A DNA stretch of 64,000 nucleotides from Strigamia acuminata. Its lineage: Eukaryota; Arthropoda; Chilopoda; Geophilomorpha; Linotaeniidae. The notes under the pieces are model-generated. The model ran no database searches. It was not told the origin of the DNA and was given only the letters and a program-made list of their open reading frames with translations. The stretch lies in NCBI GenBank assembly GCA_949358305.1, contig OX442318.1, positions 1,350,501 through 1,414,500 of the forward strand. The letters run 5' to 3'. Each line of letters opens with the position of its first letter. Position 1 is the stretch's first letter. Positions 46,971-57,830 of this stretch are shown here, piece after piece. The position numbers and the translations under genes are program-made.

Positions 46971-47715
46971 ATTGTTGCAAATAAGTAAAAACCAGTGTTG
47001 TATTGCTTATTCAATAATCTCGTGTTTAAAACTACTTATTCCCCACACTTTTCTTTCAAGCAAATTTATTCAAATTAATTCTTTCTTCTCGAAATGTATT
47101 TTAAATTTGACACTAACATAAACTAATAAATTTAAAAAATACTTGTAAATTGGTAGAAACACACTTTAATCCTTGCTGAAAACATGTCATTCAAAGTTCA
47201 AATTATTTTTATGTATAATTATTACTTAAGTTTAAAAAATTGATGACGTTTGTAACGCACACAAATTCTGTATGTAGTAATTAATTCACGAATAAAAATT
47301 TAATGATCTTAAATTCATTATCATATCCCAAATATTGATTACACAAGCCCACAGAGGAAAACACACTGGACCATTTCAACTCAGAAATCAATCAACACAA
47401 GTTGGAATTAAACGTGAGATCTGGCATAAGTTCAGGCGTCTAAGGCAGAAGTATTAACATCTGTCATGAAAATGATGAAAGCAGCCTTTTTAGTTGCCAA
47501 AAGCAGATCGATTATTGGTATTTGGACCGGTCTCTCGATATTTGCTCTTGTTGAACACTTCATCTGATTGCGAAGCAAACGAAACAATTTGTAAACAAAA
47601 AATATATTTTTTTGTTGCAATTTAACCCTATTTGTTCAATCCGTGTTTACAAAAATATAAACGCACCACTCACTCGTTCGTTTTAGTTATTGAAATGGCA
47701 CGTTTAAATGTAGTA
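46971..47715. other. Non-coding DNA with a channel-exon relic
   Basis: 47,235-47,350 is another copy of the ATTGATG module. 47,690-47,715 is the start of the segment paralogous to 24,102. The only coding trace is the relic at 47,508-47,570. Confidence 0.45.
47508..47570 (+). pseudogene. DEG/ENaC terminal-exon relic (TM2)
   Basis: One frame reads RSIIGIWTGLSIFALVEHFI then stop. It is almost the same as the last 20 residues of the terminal exon at 45,203-45,533 (IISIWTGLSIFALIQHF). No cysteine ladder or acceptor precedes it. It is the tail end of a lost gene copy. Confidence 0.75.
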
Positions 47716-47720
47716 CCTTA

Positions 47721-47875
47721 TGTGTTGTTAGATGCTTAAATCTGGAGGCTGATGAAATAACATGAGGACGCCATTACAGTGTAGAAAACAACAACTAGTG
47801 CCACCTTTTAATGGTACACATAAACTATAATACATTAACGCCATCTGGCGTGATTAATACACAACATATCACACA
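47721..47875 (-). repeat. 3' LTR of the Gypsy element
   Basis: 155 bp, identical to the other LTR, TGTGTGATAT...AACAACACA in element sense. The polypurine tract lies just inside (47,876-47,887). Confidence 0.95.
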
Positions 47876-47928
47876 TCCCCCTCCCAGTTACAAAGTTATA
47901 ATTGGAACGAAACAAACGAAAAGACTTC

Positions 47929-50900
47929 TTAGCATTCTTCAATGAGCCGACTTGGCTTGTTGACCGCTCTTCCGCTCCTCGTAACCATTGGTCTTGGAGA
48001 TGTTCGCATCGTCTCTGGTGATTGTCGAACTGGAACCGGAATCTCGGCTGTCGCTGGAGCCTGTTGTCCCATTGGTGGTTCCTCGACCTCACTGGACTCA
48101 TCTGCTTGGCTGTCCCCTGGATCGATGTCGTCCGGCTTGTCCGAATCATTCTTCAGTGGGATGAGGTGGAATCGATTGCGTTGCACCGTTCGCTTATCGG
48201 TGTTAACAATGTATGAGCGCGGTCGTCCCGCCTTCTTCTCGATGACGCCCGATCGCCTCAAATCGATGATCCAAACCTTCTCGCCTGGTTGTAGATCTGG
48301 AAGATCCCTCGCTCGATGTCGCTTATCGAAATTCCTCTTTTGGTCTGCTATTCTCTTCTCCTCCTTCCCCCGAAGAAGTTTCGCATCTGGAGTCTTAGGC
48401 ATCAATTGGGTTGCGGCGATCGGAACTTCGGTCCTGATTTTCCGCCCCATCAGCAGCTCCGCGGGTGAGAATCCGTTTGCCAGTGGAGTCGCACGATAGC
48501 TTTGAAGTGCTTTAAAGCCGTCGCTAGATTTCTTCAAAATCCGCTTGATGACTTTGACCCCGGCTTCTGCGAACCCGTTACTCTGAGGATATTTCGGACT
48601 CGATGTAGTGTGGATAAATTTCCAGTCCGCCGCGAATATGGAAAACTCCGATTTTAATAGAGTTCCAAATTGCGTTCCATTATCGCTGACCACCTCTTGT
48701 GGTGTACCGTGTCGCGAAAATATCGATTTTAGGAACAGAATCACTTCGCTTTCCTTGAGCGATGTCAGCGTCTTAACTTCTGGATATCGCGAGTAGTAAT
48801 CTTCAACGAGCAAATACCACTGACGATCCAAGTAGAAAAGATCCATGCCAACTTTTTGCCATGGCCGTTTCGGGAATTCCGCTGGCATGAGTGGTTCGTG
48901 AGGATTTGTGGACTCTTTGATGCATTCCGTACACGTGGAAATGTGTTTTTCAACGTCCCTCGAAATCCCTGGCCACCAAACCGCAGACCTTGCCCTGGCT
49001 CGACATTTTGTGATTCCTAAGTGTCCCGTGTGGATCTTGTCCAATATGAATTCACGTAATTCCGCTGGGATCACAATCCTTGACCCTTTCATGAGTAGGC
49101 CTTCTTCTATGGCTATCTCATCTCGGTATTGCCAAAAATCCCCTAACCCTTGTGGTATCTGATCTTTGGTTGGCCATCCATGTTGACTGAACTTCCGAAG
49201 CTTGATGCAAATCGGATCCCTATTCTGGACCTCTATGATTTCACCTAAGCGTTGGTCAGTTGCTTGAAGATGCTTGGTGATCAGCTGCACATATGCAGTC
49301 ACACAACCCTCGAGTCGTTGCTCAATGTCGCCATCTTCTTCAGTGTCCGGCAATGGACGCCTTGACAAAACATCAGCCGCGCCCAACTCCTTGCCTGGAA
49401 TGTGCTTGACCGTGTAGCAGTATCGCTGAAGTCGAAGTCGCATCCGTTGCAATTTCGGAGTGATCTCGTCAAGCTCCTTCGTCATCAAGATGGGTACTAA
49501 CGGCTTGTGGTCAGTTTCCAGACAGACGGGAATTCCAATGATGAAGTTCTTGAACCTCTCACATGCCCATACGAGAGCATATCCCTCTTTCTCTATCTGT
49601 GCCCAATTCTTCTGACATTTCGTTAAGGTTTTACTCGCGTAGGCAATCGGCCTGAATTTGCCGTCTTTTTGCTTTTGTTTAAGCACTGCACCGACTCCGT
49701 ACGAAGACGCATCTGCTGTGATCACTGTCTCTCTCGTAGGATCGAACCACGCTAATGTTGGGGCCTTTGATAATTCCTCTTTAATGGCGTCAAACGCTGC
49801 TTCTTGCTGCGTCCCCCATCGGAATTCATTCTTGCCGCCCAATAGTTCATTCAACGGGTGTGCTTTTGTCGCCAAATTCGGGATGAATCTACCCAGGTAA
49901 TTGACTGAACCCAGTAGACTTCGTAATTCCGACACATTTTCGGGTTTGCCCATTTTTCTAATGGCAACAATCCGGTCGTCATCGACATGAACTCCGGCTT
50001 GATCAATGATGTGTCCCAGGAATTTTATCTTGGTTTTCCCGAACTCGCATTTCGCTACGTTCAACGTTATTCCCGCTTCTAGTAAGCGTTGGAGAACCGC
50101 ACGTAAACGTCTATCGTGTTCCTCGATGGTGTCGCCATAAACCAATATGTCATCAACGTTGACTTGCTTGCCTTCCAATCCTTCAAGGATTTCGCTCATC
50201 CTTTTCTGAAAGAATTCAGGTGCTGCGTTTATGCCGAAAGGAAGCCTTTTGAACATGTACCGGCCAAATGGAGTGATGAATGTTGTCAACAGCCGTGATT
50301 CGGCATCCAACTGACACTGCCAAAAGCCATGATTGGCATCGAGCTTTGAAAAATACTTCGCTTTTCCTAGTCGACCCAACACGTTCTCAGTAACGGGCAT
50401 CGGATGTGTTTCTCGCATCAGGTAGCGATTAAGCCTCACATAATCCACGCACATGCGAATCGATCCGTCGGGCTTCGGTGCCAAAACCAGCCCCGAACAC
50501 CAATCTGTTGGTTCTTCTACCCGTTCTATTACTCCCAATAATACCATCTTGTCGAGGTTTGCTTTTATCTCGTTTAGTAGAGGAATCGGAACTCTTCGAG
50601 GTGTCATTAACGCATATGGACTTGCATCAGGTTTCAGTCGTATTTTGTACGGTATTTCGACGCGTCCCAAACCGCTGAATAGCTTCGGGTAAGCCGTCTT
50701 CGGATCGAATGACATCTTTGGTGTCTTCTCCGTTTTCACCGCATCAACTCCGCAACGTCTGATGATGTCCAACTCTTCGCAGGTATCGCCATCTAGTAAT
50801 GGCTGCATCAAACCTCGAACGACATAAATTGCCGTTAATTTCGACCGTCCCCGGTACTCGATTTTCTCCCATAACATTCCTAATGTTTCCATTTTTCCTT

Positions 50901-51948
50901 TGGTCGCATTGTGCAAGTTCAGCTCGGGTTTCCGTAATTTTCTATCGGAAAAATAGTCCATGTAGACTTCCTCGGGAATACATGTCGTTTCGGCGCCGGA
51001 ATCTGCCTTGAATGTGATTCTTGCGTTCCTGATCTCGACCGACACATGCCATCTTCCCTGTCGACTGGCAACTCCATTGACTGATTCGATGTAAGCATCC
51101 GTCGCTTCATCGACCCCTTGAACCGCTGCACTTCGACAAACCCTCGCATAATGACCTTTGCGATTGCATTTGTGACATGTCAGCCTTGTTGCTGGGCAAT
51201 CCTTCATCGGATGGAATCCGCCGCCACATCTGCCGCAATTACTCGAGTTTTTCGATGCATTTTTCGGCTGTGTCTTGGGACCGCCGTCCGGTTTGCTCGA
51301 TTTCCCGCTGTCATCTGGCCGTTCTGTCTTCCTTTTCCAGAAGTTGGATCGTTGCACCTTCTTGGAGTCAACTCGATCCACGGACTTATTGGTCGATGAC
51401 GCTTCCAGCAATGTTTTCGACTGCGAATTGACCTGTTCAGACTGTTTCGTCATCTCGATTGCCTTCGCCAATGTCAAGTTGCTTTGAAGCTGAAGCTTCT
51501 TTGCCATCGCCTTGTCCCGGATGCCATTCACGATCTTATCGCGGATAAACTCGTCGTACAATGCATCAAATTTGCAGTGTTTGGCCGCTGTGTGCAATGC
51601 CGTGATATATTCGTCCATTGTCTCTCCGTCCTTTTGCTGGCGGTTGTAGAACATGGCTCGCTCATAAATCACGTTTGTTGTCGTAACAAATTTTGCCTCA
51701 AAAGCTGCCTTCACTTTTGCATAATCGTGCTTGTCTGGATCCGCCAATTTAAATGATGTGTAAATGTCATTTGCTGTGTCCCCCATGTGGTAAAGGAGTG
51801 AAGCCACTTGCTTTTTGCCTGGCTGTGTGTCCAAATCCACCATGGAGCGAAACAACTCAAATCTGGCAATCCATCTTGGCCAATCTGCAGCATTCTTGAA
51901 GTCAAATTCATCTGGTGGTTTGCAAATGCTGTGCTCCACTTTTGCCAT
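47929..51948 (-). CDS. Gag-Pol polyprotein of the Gypsy element
   Basis: One unbroken frame of 1,339 codons. Order: Gag capsid region (about 1-190), two zinc-knuckle motifs (about 238-271; CGRC...C and CHKCNRKGHYARVC), aspartic protease (ADSGAET, about 315-321), reverse transcriptase (about 440-630; LDANHGFW and VDD at 598-600), RNase H (DASSYGVG at 746 on, TDHKPL), H2C2 zinc finger (about 973-1,009) and integrase core (D1036, D1089, E1128). Gag and Pol share one frame, so processing must rely on the protease. The gene order RT-RNaseH-integrase defines Gypsy. The RT box reads NVDD where Tyr is usual before x-DD. There is no envelope frame. The protein makes retrotransposon particles and integrates the DNA copy. 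Confidence 0.95.
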   Translation of the reverse strand: MAKVEHSICKPPDEFDFKNAADWPRWIARFELFRSMVDLDTQPGKKQVASLLYHMGDTANDIYTSFKLADPDKHDYAKVKAAFEAKFVTTTNVIYERAMFYNRQQKDGETMDEYITALHTAAKHCKFDALYDEFIRDKIVNGIRDKAMAKKLQLQSNLTLAKAIEMTKQSEQVNSQSKTLLEASSTNKSVDRVDSKKVQRSNFWKRKTERPDDSGKSSKPDGGPKTQPKNASKNSSNCGRCGGGFHPMKDCPATRLTCHKCNRKGHYARVCRSAAVQGVDEATDAYIESVNGVASRQGRWHVSVEIRNARITFKADSGAETTCIPEEVYMDYFSDRKLRKPELNLHNATKGKMETLGMLWEKIEYRGRSKLTAIYVVRGLMQPLLDGDTCEELDIIRRCGVDAVKTEKTPKMSFDPKTAYPKLFSGLGRVEIPYKIRLKPDASPYALMTPRRVPIPLLNEIKANLDKMVLLGVIERVEEPTDWCSGLVLAPKPDGSIRMCVDYVRLNRYLMRETHPMPVTENVLGRLGKAKYFSKLDANHGFWQCQLDAESRLLTTFITPFGRYMFKRLPFGINAAPEFFQKRMSEILEGLEGKQVNVDDILVYGDTIEEHDRRLRAVLQRLLEAGITLNVAKCEFGKTKIKFLGHIIDQAGVHVDDDRIVAIRKMGKPENVSELRSLLGSVNYLGRFIPNLATKAHPLNELLGGKNEFRWGTQQEAAFDAIKEELSKAPTLAWFDPTRETVITADASSYGVGAVLKQKQKDGKFRPIAYASKTLTKCQKNWAQIEKEGYALVWACERFKNFIIGIPVCLETDHKPLVPILMTKELDEITPKLQRMRLRLQRYCYTVKHIPGKELGAADVLSRRPLPDTEEDGDIEQRLEGCVTAYVQLITKHLQATDQRLGEIIEVQNRDPICIKLRKFSQHGWPTKDQIPQGLGDFWQYRDEIAIEEGLLMKGSRIVIPAELREFILDKIHTGHLGITKCRARARSAVWWPGISRDVEKHISTCTECIKESTNPHEPLMPAEFPKRPWQKVGMDLFYLDRQWYLLVEDYYSRYPEVKTLTSLKESEVILFLKSIFSRHGTPQEVVSDNGTQFGTLLKSEFSIFAADWKFIHTTSSPKYPQSNGFAEAGVKVIKRILKKSSDGFKALQSYRATPLANGFSPAELLMGRKIRTEVPIAATQLMPKTPDAKLLRGKEEKRIADQKRNFDKRHRARDLPDLQPGEKVWIIDLRRSGVIEKKAGRPRSYIVNTDKRTVQRNRFHLIPLKNDSDKPDDIDPGDSQADESSEVEEPPMGQQAPATAEIPVPVRQSPETMRTSPRPMVTRSGRAVNKPSRLIEEC

Positions 51949-52363
51949 GACTGGTGGAATGTTTTTCTCTTCCTTCTCCTCCTCTTGGTCCTCTAGTATG
52001 GGCTCAATGATGAGTAAGGCTAAAATTCCTTTTTCACTTCCTTCTCCTCCTCTTGGTCCTCTAGTATGGGCTCAATGATGAGTAAGGACTCAATTCCTTG
52101 TCTTCTTCAAACAAAAGGCACATTTGCCAGCTTCTACAGACGAAAATTGTCGAAAATTGACGAAAATAGACGAATCTCGAAGAATACTCGGCAAATAATC
52201 GGCGTGCTCGAGCTCGCGCATCAACGTCGCACTTGTTGCTCACGATCGCACGTCGTTTTCGGTCTCAAATGTCTGAATTTTGTATGGCCTACCGTCCTTA
52301 TTGACGTATCTTCACCCAGTTGATATTTCCAACCAATTTCCAGTGTGATTTCCGCTGCCACCA
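51949..52363 (-). promoter_or_regulatory. Gypsy leader with primer-binding site and 68-bp tandem duplication
   Basis: Directly inside the 5' LTR the element-sense sequence starts TGGTGGCAGCGGAAATCAC (52,363 downward), in the right place for a tRNA primer-binding site. Nearer the start codon, a stretch with CTCCTCTTGGTCCTCTAG occurs twice 68 bp apart (from 51,971 and 52,039), giving a tandem duplication in the leader. Confidence 0.75.
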
Positions 52364-52518
52364 TGTGTTGTTAGATGCTTAAATCTGGAGGCTGATGAAA
52401 TAACATGAGGACGCCATTACAGTGTAGAAAACAACAACTAGTGCCACCTTTTAATGGTACACATAAACTATAATACATTAACGCCATCTGGCGTGATTAA
52501 TACACAACATATCACACA
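52364..52518 (-). repeat. 5' LTR of the Gypsy element
   Basis: 155 bp, identical to 47,721-47,875. It should carry the element's promoter, though no box stands out. Confidence 0.95.
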
Positions 52519-52523
52519 CCTTA

Positions 52524-54289
52524 TAGGTCATGCAACAAAATAGCAAAAGTATCAACGAAATGGACCACAAATTATTAAAACTGAATCGATCAAATTCATC
52601 TTCGTTATTTCGTCTTTCGAATTTAAAAAGTTACAGAATCCAATTTCCCGTACAAATTCCAGAATTCTCCCGGATTCGAGATTTTGCCATTGAATTAGCA
52701 CACACGGCCAACGCGGCAATAGCACTCCAATTAATTGAAAGTAAAAAATTTCACACAAAACCACGACTTAAACACTAAATATGAGACACGACACGAGTGA
52801 ATTTTAAGCGAGTATTTTCTTTACTTTATCGGTTGAGACATCGCCAGCCAGTTACAATCGTACACTAAAGGTTTCTTCAAATCCTAAATGAAAAAAAATC
52901 AATCAAATTAACAGCTTATAATCGTCGCAAATCAGAACCAAAAAGCGGAACGTACATATATATATATATAACGTATATCGATCAAATTGAGTAGTGGCTG
53001 TTTTCGTGCTCAGACTACACGTCAACTGTACCAAAAAAAAGTGAGGAAATCATATAGTACGGTAGGTAGTATGTACCTTTTAATCTAAAATTATTGGTTC
53101 GCCCATGCAACAAAAAACTTGCCTTTCATGTCAATAAAAATCCATTGTTAGGAATCCAAACTGCCCACGATGGGAAACAATTCCCATCAAGAGATGGCGC
53201 TGAAACAAGATGGCAAAAACAACACACCGACTACTCCTAGCTCCACTCCATCCGGGATGTAGTTCTTCGACATTGCGGCAAAGTAATAACTCTACCCCTG
53301 CCTCTTTTTTTTGCGCCTAATCGTTCATGTTTTTATCGCTGATCAGTGAATTTTGGGCGCATAGACGCTTAAAGTCTTGGCGCCCTGATTAAGAAATCAC
53401 ACATTCAAAATTATTTTTCATGTGTTATGCGATACAGATATCCGAGGAACATCCTGGGCTTCTTATGTTCCTGGATGTCTCACTTAAGGATCATCCATTC
53501 AGGGAGTGCCTTTGAAAATTCAAACATCTCGTGTATTAAAAAAATTTCATTCTTATTTTAAGAAATACAGAGAACGCCAGAAAAATATACAAGTACACAC
53601 AAATAAATGTGTACACAAAACCTATATTCTCTCTGTAAGCGTGTACAGGTTTCGTGTATACATTTTTCTGACGGACTCTTTATTGCTCAATTGCTCCTGG
53701 CAATTGGTCAAGTGCATGGAACATGTAATCATATTTCTTTGCAAAATATTATTAATGTTTGCTGTCCAAAAAGAAAAAATATTTTCGAGTACATAAAACT
53801 CTAAAGTACCGTATTAATGATCAGAAACACCGGAAACATAATTCATGAATGATTAATGTCTTTGGCTCTTTTAACTGCGCATAAACATCATAAAATAAAT
53901 CATTTTTAAGTTGCATTCAAAAGGAAGCAATAGTATTGAATGTAGTTACTCGTGACGAGTCAGCTGGACCACATTGTTTGAAGACATGACCCGAAAACTG
54001 TACTGTGTTAGTAGCTATCAATTTTATGTTGACTTATTCCTACTTCCAAGTCATCATCTGCACACCACAGTTCAGGTGAAGACTAGCAACCAACCGGAAC
54101 AATTCAACAACTTGTCTATGGATGTGGAAAGGTGGGTTCACACATGGACTTGCAGTAAGCGTTTCTAAGGTTAGTATAGTAAGTGGTAAGCAGTCGTACT
54201 CCTTTAGTAATATTACTACTACTTTATTACTGTCGGTCGGTTTACCGGTAAGTACAAATCGACACAAAAGCGACATAATCACATTGCTT
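52524..54289. repeat. Diverged segmental repeat, right copy
   Basis: 52,524-52,848 matches 24,130-24,486 and 53,576-54,075 matches 24,480-24,980. About 730 bp (52,849-53,575) has no counterpart there. An 82-codon frame at 52,530-52,778 has a parallel in the left copy but no domain. About 53,576-53,680 is a hairpin-like inverted repeat (CAGAAAAATATAC ends). A short (TA)n run lies near 52,958. Confidence 0.65.
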
Positions 54290-55522
54290 CATTAGAGTAA
54301 AGTAAAACATTTAAATTTTGCTGCACGCGAAAGCATAAAAAACTGATTTATATTCATCAGCAACCTCAAAAATACACATAAAAAAAAATAAAAAAAATTA
54401 TTTGAAATTTATTTGCTTCCAAAAACCATAAAAAGTATTTTCAAATATTAGTTGGTTTACCATTCGTTTTATGTGTTGACACCAAAATTGTCAATACAAA
54501 TTTTCAACATGTTTGGAAAAGACACATGAACATAGTTATTACAGAGTAAACTCATTATTTCATCCAGCAAATGTCTTTTAAAACATTTTAATGGTTGGTT
54601 TCCTGACATTCAACTGGTGAGGAGTTGTAATCAAGTCTTCAATTATTACGACTTACGTCTTTGTGATGAATTCTTTAAGTTGTCATTAATTTTAAATTAC
54701 ACTTCCAACAGACACAACATCAATATACTGCATTACAAAGGCAATACGAACAGATCAAGCGCCGCAATTCCATTAATCGCAACTCCAAACTGTAAGTACA
54801 GAAAGCTAATCAAAAAAATTGATATCTTAAAAGTTCACAAGAATTGGAAAATTGGTGACCTGTAGTTTGTTGTCTAGGAGTCGGAGTTCCCTTGTTTAAC
54901 CCACTTGCTGGCTGTGCCTCTTGGGCACGCCACACAACAACCGACAGGGAGGTTATCCCCATGGGTGAAGGAGTCGGTAGGCTTTACTGTTTTGCCGTAA
55001 TAACGTCGGCCCATGTGGCCACTCATGAAGGCTGTGGTTGGACCAACTTCACACTACTGAGCGTCGCAGTGGTGAACAGGGAGGAGGATGGAAAAATGCA
55101 GCAAATGACTGCTCTCTCTGGCTACCAAAAACACACACTCTCTCTTTCTCTACACCCTGCACCACTCACCCTTAGCAGGTCAGGCCACCCACCATATTTA
55201 TTTAAGCAATATTTAAGTTTTATTTATTTTATGATAATATTCGAGAATTTATCACAAAATTAGAGCAAAAGATTATGACACCTGTACACACCTGCACAAA
55301 GTTCAGACCCCATTCGGATTTAGTCAAAAGCCTTAATCCAAATGTGTCTTGGCTTTCCAGTTCCTGTTCTGCCCTAAAAGAGAGCTAGGTCCTGTGTATC
55401 CAGTTCCTATTAAACACCTGGAGATCCCCTTTACAAAATGTGTGTGAGAAATAAGTAATCATACATTCTAGTATTTAAACCGCAAATTATTATTCTATTC
55501 TAGTTAACATCGTCTGTACAAA
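54290..55522. repeat. Upstream region of gene copy 3, paralogous to 30,995-33,064
   Basis: Similarity to the upstream region of copy 2 runs through three blocks. 54,713-54,791 (acceptor TTCCAACAG, donor CT|GTAAGT) is open in one frame and rich in Gln, Arg and Asn; it could be a 5' exon. 55,420-55,522 matches the sequence just before the copy 2 start codon. The 123-codon frame at 54,892-55,263 shows no domain. Confidence 0.55.
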
Positions 55523-57049
55523 ATGGACAACCACCAATCACATCAAACGTTTGGCCGAATTCAACAACTAAGGCAAAGAAAATTGCAACAGATTGTTGGC
55601 ACCGTCATGGCGGAGCAATCAGAGACACCGGAATTCGTCAAATCACTGAAAAACATTTCAATAAAGAAAAAATACACATCTTATCTATTTATCACATTAT
55701 TCATTACCAATGTTGCAATGTGTGTGTACCAAACTGCAGATCGAATATTGCATTACCTGGATGAGCCAACAGCAACTGATGCTTACTTGATTGAAGCAAC
55801 CCATGGTCTTTTCCCAAATATTTATCTTAGCCCAAAAACAACACAGGAACTTAACAATATGTTAACAAAATTGACTAGCAGTAAGTACACAGTCGAACAC
55901 TGTTACTGGCTTCCTTACCAAAAACTTTGTAATTTGACTGACATTATGAAATATCTGAGTGTACCTAGTTACATAACTGATGCGCACTATGCAATGGTAA
56001 AGCTCCATTTCTCTTTCATTCTATTTACCAATAATTGAGAAATTCCTTCCAGGGAAAATCACGCATTAATCTGACAATTCAAAATTATGATACTATTTAT
56101 AAGCCTACTGCTCAAGTTTCAAGTGGTAAGTTAAAAAAATCAACAAAAATCATATACACATTCATTATGTGTGAATTCATTTTCATTTAGCTTTGCGGTT
56201 CCCATATGGAAATTTAAATTACAAGATGGTGATCAAACTAAAATTCCCAGCAAAATGCAGCCTCATTTGGGTAGGCCTATGTGAAATAATTTAGACAAGC
56301 ATAAATCCTCTCATTGTGTAACTGCACACTGTTGGCAGAATAAAGTCCCCACCCACGTTTTGTTAGAGATGCGCGCAGTATCAGATAGACCAATTTCACA
56401 ATGAAAAATTTATTGTAAATCCTTTCAAACTCGATTCAGAATTGCCCAAACTTGAATCTTATTTCACATTTAACGCACAATCAATTTGTTATTTTGTATT
56501 TAGTTTTACATCGACAATTTACAGTGACTGGACAATGGTTATCTGACCCAGGAAAATTGTTATAACAATGCGCCCTTTTCAAGTTCATTTACAAGTACTA
56601 CTGCTATAACTACATGATTGTACGAGAGCTTTTAAAAAATCGCGTGCGGTTACCAATAATGCATCTTTAGAATTTAGAATCAAAGAAATACGTATGGTCA
56701 ACTGATTACAGGCCCAATAACTTGTTCCTTTTATGTAACGATCACATTAGAATGCTTCAACTAACAATTAATCCACTTTGAGCAGGCCACAATATCCATT
56801 TCGAGTCCCGCAATTGACTGAGATGACCACTTACTAATTGTATTTGTATCAACACACTGGCACAGCAAATGCTGTGTTAAATGTTGTTTATAAATTCAAT
56901 TCAGTCTAAATAACTGCTGCACTTGTTCTCTGATTTTTCAGGTATTGATTGATCATTCACAAATCAACTATGATAGCAGTGGAGATTTTTTATATCTGCA
57001 CCAAAAATATGTTTATCAGAAATATGTTTATAAAGTTAATGTGCAACAA
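55523..57049 (+). pseudogene. DEG/ENaC channel gene copy 3, 5' four exons only
   Basis: Exons: 55,523-55,996 (474 bp, same length as exon 1 of copy 2), 56,053-56,125 (73 bp), 56,191-56,270 (80 bp) and 56,942-57,049 (108 bp). Splice sites and frame are intact, and TM1 is present (YLFITLFITNVAMCV). Several residues differ from copy 2, so it is an older paralogue. Exon 4 has a 15-bp in-frame tandem duplication (KYVYQ KYVYK). Intron similarity continues to about 57,391 and then stops; no exon 5 or TM2 is found in the window. It is probably dead, though exons beyond 64,000 cannot be excluded. Confidence 0.75.
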
Positions 57050-57391
57050 GTAAGAAAGATTTTCAAGACCTTTATGAAATAAGACATCCAAAATTATTGT
57101 GCTAAACTTTGTCACATTTGGGCAAAACTTTCAGATTAGTTTACTTTAGCGAATGCAATTTTAGCGAAAAAAGCCAAAATTGGTGAGTTTTTTGCGACGC
57201 CCGACAGGTCAACCGAAAAATTTGTTCAGTACATTTCATGAAAGTTTTAGCGACGTTTTTGAGGTTTTGCAGGGGATTGTGGGAAAGGGACAGCAATTTT
57301 TGGTTATGATTTTTGGGGTATTGTGTTGTCAGCCAAGATTAAGCTGTCATAGTTAAATATGGAGTAATTTTTTGGGATTGGCATTTTGGTG

Positions 57392-57823
57392 ATGCGTACA
57401 GGGCGCGACATAGTTAGGCGCGACATTGCGATTCGCGCCTAGCAATGATCGTTACATTGTTACCAATAGTTGAAAGCGACAAGCTATTGTTTGAGGTGGT
57501 ACGCAATAGCGTGGCGCGACACTTAGGAATAGCGTGGCGCGACATGCTATTCTAACGACGGTCGACACGTTGTGATAGCGTGGCGCGACACTTTAAAATT
57601 GCGTGGTGCGACACGAGTTGATATGATGTGTCACGTTCGAAAATCGTGACGCCACACAGTGTAATCTGGCGCGTCACGTCTGAATAACGTAACATTTGCA
57701 TGGAGTAAATCGTCCCCAGGTGGCCTACAACATAAACACTTAAAACATCCTACCTTTTCAATCGTTTTTACGCAAAAATGTGCCACACGCGCATGTCACA
57801 TACGGGCATGTAATCGATAAATC
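57392..57823. repeat. Degenerate tandem repeat of GCGTGGCGCGACAC words
   Basis: ATAGCGTGGCGCGACAC and variants recur at irregular spacing up to about 57,690 on a background that is otherwise A/T-rich. No gene is seen. From about 57,760 the minus strand may continue the old Gypsy pol relic. Confidence 0.6.
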
Positions 57824-57830
57824 ACAATTT

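Larger units (their letters stand above)
47721..52518 (-). mobile_element. Full-length Ty3/Gypsy LTR retrotransposon
   Basis: The element is 4,798 bp on the minus strand. Two 155-bp LTRs (47,721-47,875 and 52,364-52,518) are identical by eye and begin and end TG...CA. The 5-bp target duplication CCTTA is at 47,716-47,720 and 52,519-52,523. A purine-rich tract (GGGAGGGGGA in element sense) abuts the 3' LTR. One long frame encodes Gag-Pol. Identical LTRs plus the intact frame indicate a recent insertion. The uninterrupted site is seen at about 24,120-24,135. Confidence 0.96.

Noticed and set aside
47942-48499. 185-codon plus-strand frame and other plus-strand frames across 47,942-52,078
   Set aside because: They are shadows of the Gypsy gag-pol frame on the minus strand.
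54892-55263. 123-codon frame downstream of the copy 3 upstream exon
   Set aside because: No domain, and the paralogous stretch at 31,600-31,900 does not keep the frame.
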